Shown here: piece after piece, positions 60,378 to 64,000 of the stretch
Numbering within the stretch: position 1 is the first letter of the stretch
Layout: each line of letters starts with the position of its first letter
NCBI GenBank assembly: GCA_963969395.1
Contig: OZ017801.1
Coordinates: forward strand, 4,590,501 to 4,654,500
Direction of reading: 5' to 3'
Length of the DNA stretch: 64,000 bases
From: Pseudoscleropodium purum
Lineage: Eukaryota; Streptophyta; Bryopsida; Hypnales; Brachytheciaceae
The notes under the pieces: model-generated
What the model was told of the DNA's origin: nothing
The model's database searches: none
What the model saw: only the letters and a program-made list of their open reading frames with translations
Position numbers and translations under genes: made by a program

Positions 60378-61889
60378 TTAAAGAAACTATAGTGAAAAAA
60401 AATTGCCAAAATCCTAAAATTGATTTTGACTTGTGGTAAGCTAGTATTAGTTTGTGACCTATTATACTATAAGTGTATGAAAATACTCAATACAAATTGA
60501 TTGTATAATATACCACTAGAAAGTCATTATTAAGAACACTAGTATGTCAATTACCAAATTGGTCTAGAACTTATTACAAGGAATTTTATTAAATTATTAA
60601 TGGCAATTGATTCAAATATCAATATGTTTTAGTTGAAATTCTATCAACAACAAAACAAACCTATTATTTTGTTTGTTGCTCACACTATGCACTGAAAAGA
60701 GGCTACACACTTATGTTCCTCCATTATCTCCCTCCCTAGGCTTGAAAATGTGGCTTCCCCGCCCCCCCCCCCTTACCAATGATCTTGACTATAAATATGG
60801 TACAAATATAGGTACAGATACGTTATGGATACAAATACAAATATAGGATACAAGATACATATATAGGATATATCCCATATCAATTGCTAGTCCCACTCAA
60901 ATTGGAAATTACAAAGGTGTAGGAAGGTAAATTTTAAAAAGAAATTGTTTGAATGAAATGGAAGAAGAGAGGGGGTTAATTGAAAGTTAAATGAAAATGG
61001 ATTTGAGTGCATAAAAATTTGTCACTATGCACTCAAAAAAGGTAATTACTGATTGCCTATTTAATTTTTCCAAGTTGTGAAGACAACATTTATCATTTCC
61101 AAGTTGATGATCATACAATTTCATATATATATATATTATTATTATCACTACCACTATAAATTTGGAATAAAAATTCAACTCCTGTAATAGTACTTTGTAA
61201 TTTATTATTTCCTTGTAAATAATTAAGCTCTCAAATTGTATTCATACATGATTAGATATCTACCTAGAAATGATCAAGACTGTCTTCTTAGCTTTCCCAA
61301 GTTGAAAAGACATACTTGATTGGACCTTTACCAAATTTGTCATGAATAGGAGTAAGGTTTGATGGTGCTAAAATAAAGAAACAAATGGGTTTCTAAAGCA
61401 CTTCTACATATGTTTTGAACTTAAAATGTGGAAGCTGTATGTCCAATCAAGTATATATACAATTTGAGAGTTTAATTGCATACAAGGATATGATAGATTA
61501 TAGAGTACTATAGAGGGGTTGAACTTTTATTGCAAATTTATAGTAATAGTGATAATAATAATAAATATCAATTATAATAAATCCCCTCCAATCCATAATA
61601 GATAACAAATTTAGGTGGAAAATATCCTAATTTAGATAATTGAAGCAAAGAATATGATGGTTGCATGAAAAGTTCTCTTTGTAGCTTTACACAATGGAGG
61701 GCAAGGTTTCAATCAAATAGTGCTATGTATTTACCACCAATATTATATATTTCAATTACTTTATTAGAATATGTAGTTAATCAATTTTTTGAAGTGAAAT
61801 ATGAAAATAAATTGATAAATGTGACCAGAAAAATTCCAATTAAGGTGGAATTTCAAAAATCTTGATGGAAATAAACAAGTGATTGTGTG
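60303..61889 (+). repeat. Segmental duplication, unit 1
   Basis: 60303-60670 matches 61953-62310 (for example TTGACTTGTGGTAAGCTAG and GTGACCTATTATACTA). 61050-61889 matches 62380-62539 and then 63462 to the window end. 60680-61040 is extra to unit 1; it holds a C run, GATACAAATA-type repeats and a CACTATGCACT word at both edges (60691, 61023). Unit 1 includes the right end of the TTAA-ended element, so duplication followed that insertion. Confidence 0.8.
61223..61226. other. Empty TTAA insertion site
   Basis: Unit 1 reads CCTTGTAAATAATTAAGCTC with a single TTAA. The same place in unit 2 reads GTAATTAA, element, TTAAACTC. This shows that TTAA was the target and was duplicated. Confidence 0.85.
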
Positions 61890-61952
61890 TTTATTAAGTG
61901 AAAAATGTATATAATATTACATCAGTTATTATATATATATTATAATGTTAAA

Positions 61953-64000
61953 ATTTTCCGTTTGTAGTGAGCTACCCAAAATCGCTATGTTGCCAAAAAA
62001 AACACTCAATTTGGTGCTTTAGGAGTTAAAGAAACTATAATGAAAAAAATTGCCAAAATCCTAAAATTGATTTGACTTGTGGTAAGCTAGTATTAGTTTG
62101 TGACCTATTATACTACAAGTGTATGAAAGTACTCAATACAAATTGATTGTATAATATACCATTAGAAAGTCATTGTTAAGAACATTAGTATGTCAATTAC
62201 CAAATTGGTCTAAAACTTACTGCGAGGAATTTTATTAAAGGATTAATGGCAACTAATTCAAATATCAATACGTTTTAGCTAAAATTCTAACAACAATAAA
62301 ATAAACCTATTATTTTACTTGGTTCTCCCTAGTTACATGGAAGTGATTAAAGAAACTTTGGATTGTTGATATGGTAAGATACTTTTCTAAGTTGAGAAGA
62401 CAACAATTATCATTTCCAAATTAATGATCATACAATTTCATGCATATATTGTTATTATCACTATTGCTATAAATTTGGAATAATAGTTCAGCGTGTTTAG
62501 TAGTACTTTGTAATTTATTATTTCCTTGTAAGTAATTAACCCCTATAGTTCCTTGACTCTGTTTTTGCCAAAAACACTCCAAAACTGCCATTTCTTGGAC
62601 AAGTTTCAAAATTTAGAAAAAAAACATTTTTGGGCACAAGTAACCGTAGGATCTACTAGTGAACTGGTTTGAAAAGATGAAAAAAAAATTTCAGAAATTT
62701 CCACCGAGTAGATTGCAAGATATTTGCATTTGAAGTGATAAAAATCATTTTTTTGTCCCTACAAAAAACCGGGCAGTTGAACTTCACAAGGTCAAATTTG
62801 TACGAAAAAATGTTCAAAATGATTGAAACTCTTTGAATTCAATCTTCAAGGCATGTTGGATGCATACTTGAAAAATTTCAAATTATTTAGAATTGTACAA
62901 CATATAGGAAAAAAATAGTAAGTAGGTAGTAGTAGAGAATGATTCAAAATACTAAATTATTAAGAATTTAAATATGGAATTGAAAAATGTCAATCCCAAT
63001 GGTTGAAATGTTGTAATGAGAAATTTACATCCTAGGATTTTTTTTTTTCAAAAATATTGAAAATTGGATAAGATAAAGGATTTCAAAATTTATTTTTGAA
63101 TAGGAAATCCATAACTACCTGCAAACAAAAAATCCTCATAACTTTTGACTTGTTGACCAAAATTGAATGATTGAAAGATTTCCTTGTATATATAAGTCTA
63201 GAAAACAAATTTCAAATTTTGGTGGTTGAAAAAAATGCTTTTTTAGATCTGCCTGGATTGTCCGAGTTGAGAAACAAACTATATATTAGGCTATAACTTT
63301 TGAATCTAATTTCCAAATGTCATGAAATTTGTTGCATATGAAAGATATTCCTTGTCTACACCTTCTCTTACAACTTCAGCCTTAAATATTCAAATTTATG
63401 GTCACAATGGCCAACCCAAAATTTCTATACAGCCAAAAAACGCAGTCCGGTCCTTTAGGGGTTAAACTCTCAAATTGTATTCATATTTGATTAGACGTCT
63501 ATCTAGAAATGCTATCAAGACTGTCTTCTCAGCTTTTCCAAGTTGAGAAGACATACATGATTGAACTTTTACCAAATTTGTCATAAATAGGAGTAAGGTT
63601 TGATGGTGCTGGTTAAACAAACAAATGGGTTTCTAAAAGCACTTCTACATGTATTTTGAACTTAAAATGTAGAACTTGTACATCCAACTAGATATGTATA
63701 TAATTGGAAAGTTTCATTGTATACAAAGAAATGATAGATTATAGATAGCTATTAGAGGGGTTGAACTTTTATTCCAAATTTATAGTGATAGTGATAGTGA
63801 TAATAATAAATATCAATTTTAATAAATCCTCTCCAAACTATAATAGACAATAAATTCAAGTGGGAAATATACTAATTTAGAAAACTAAAGCAAAGAATAT
63901 GATGGTTGTATGAAAAATGCTCCTTGTAGCTTGATACAATGGATAGCAAGATTTCAATCAAATAGTGCTATATATTTACCACCAATATTGAATATTTCAT
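61953..64000 (+). repeat. Segmental duplication, unit 2 (runs off the window)
   Basis: Starts with the copied tail of the TTAA-ended element (GTAGTGAGCTACCC to GGAG at 62025, TTAA at 62026-62029) and then follows unit 1 with about one difference per 10 to 15 bases. It is interrupted at 62540-63461 by a later insertion. Confidence 0.8.
62540..63461. mobile_element. TTAA-ended element, 922 bases, with matching empty site
   Basis: TTAA at 62536-62539 and 63462-63465. Termini CCCCTATAGTT and GTCCTTTAGGGG. Internal blocks as in 36770-37707. It is absent from the paralogous position 61223-61226, so its exact limits are defined by comparison. No transposase frame. Confidence 0.92.

Overview
The window is nuclear DNA of a land plant with a large, AT-rich, transposon-dense genome. 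The evidence is a plant-specific CLASSY-type chromatin remodeller, short GT-AG introns, an Arabidopsis-type telobox (AAACCCTA) beside a TATA-like box, and a chromodomain Ty3 retrotransposon. I cannot fix the species. The genic introns are short (116 to 1090 bases) although the spaces between genes are tens of kilobases.

Two genes are well supported and both are split. (1) TIM13, minus strand, 13091 to 11726, has two exons encoding a 91-residue small TIM chaperone with a twin CX3C motif. Its promoter side carries a TATA-like box and telobox near 13484-13504. (2) A CLSY1/2-like SNF2 remodeller, plus strand, 51237 to 59185, has eleven exons whose phases all agree and which sum to 4608 bases (1535 residues). 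All helicase motifs look intact. A third possible gene, unrecognised, is an open frame on the minus strand at 50054-50626, divergent from CLSY.

The rest is repeats. A Ty3/gypsy chromovirus lies at 25916-31720 (LTRs of 417 and 416 bases, duplicated target ACCTT, many stops). A GC-rich hAT-type miniature element at 33986-34310 has an 8-base target duplication and sits inside one of four direct repeats. Two CACTA-like foldback elements lie at 19778-19972 and 21044-21228. There are also a ~70-base degenerate tandem array, candidate tRNA-derived SINEs, and two long RNA-type hairpins (10452-10604 and 38268-38393).

The most striking find is a family of about a dozen ~0.9 kb elements. Their ends read TTAA-CCCCTAAAGG ... 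CCTTTAGGGG-TTAA, in both orientations across the window. One copy (62540-63461) lies in the second half of a local duplication whose first half keeps the empty site (single TTAA at 61223-61226). This indicates insertion at TTAA with TTAA duplication, as in piggyBac or Sola3 elements. No transposase is visible, so these are non-autonomous.

The genes do not form a pathway with each other. TIM13 serves mitochondrial protein import. CLSY would direct RNA polymerase IV and small-RNA-guided DNA methylation, which normally silences the kinds of elements that fill this window.
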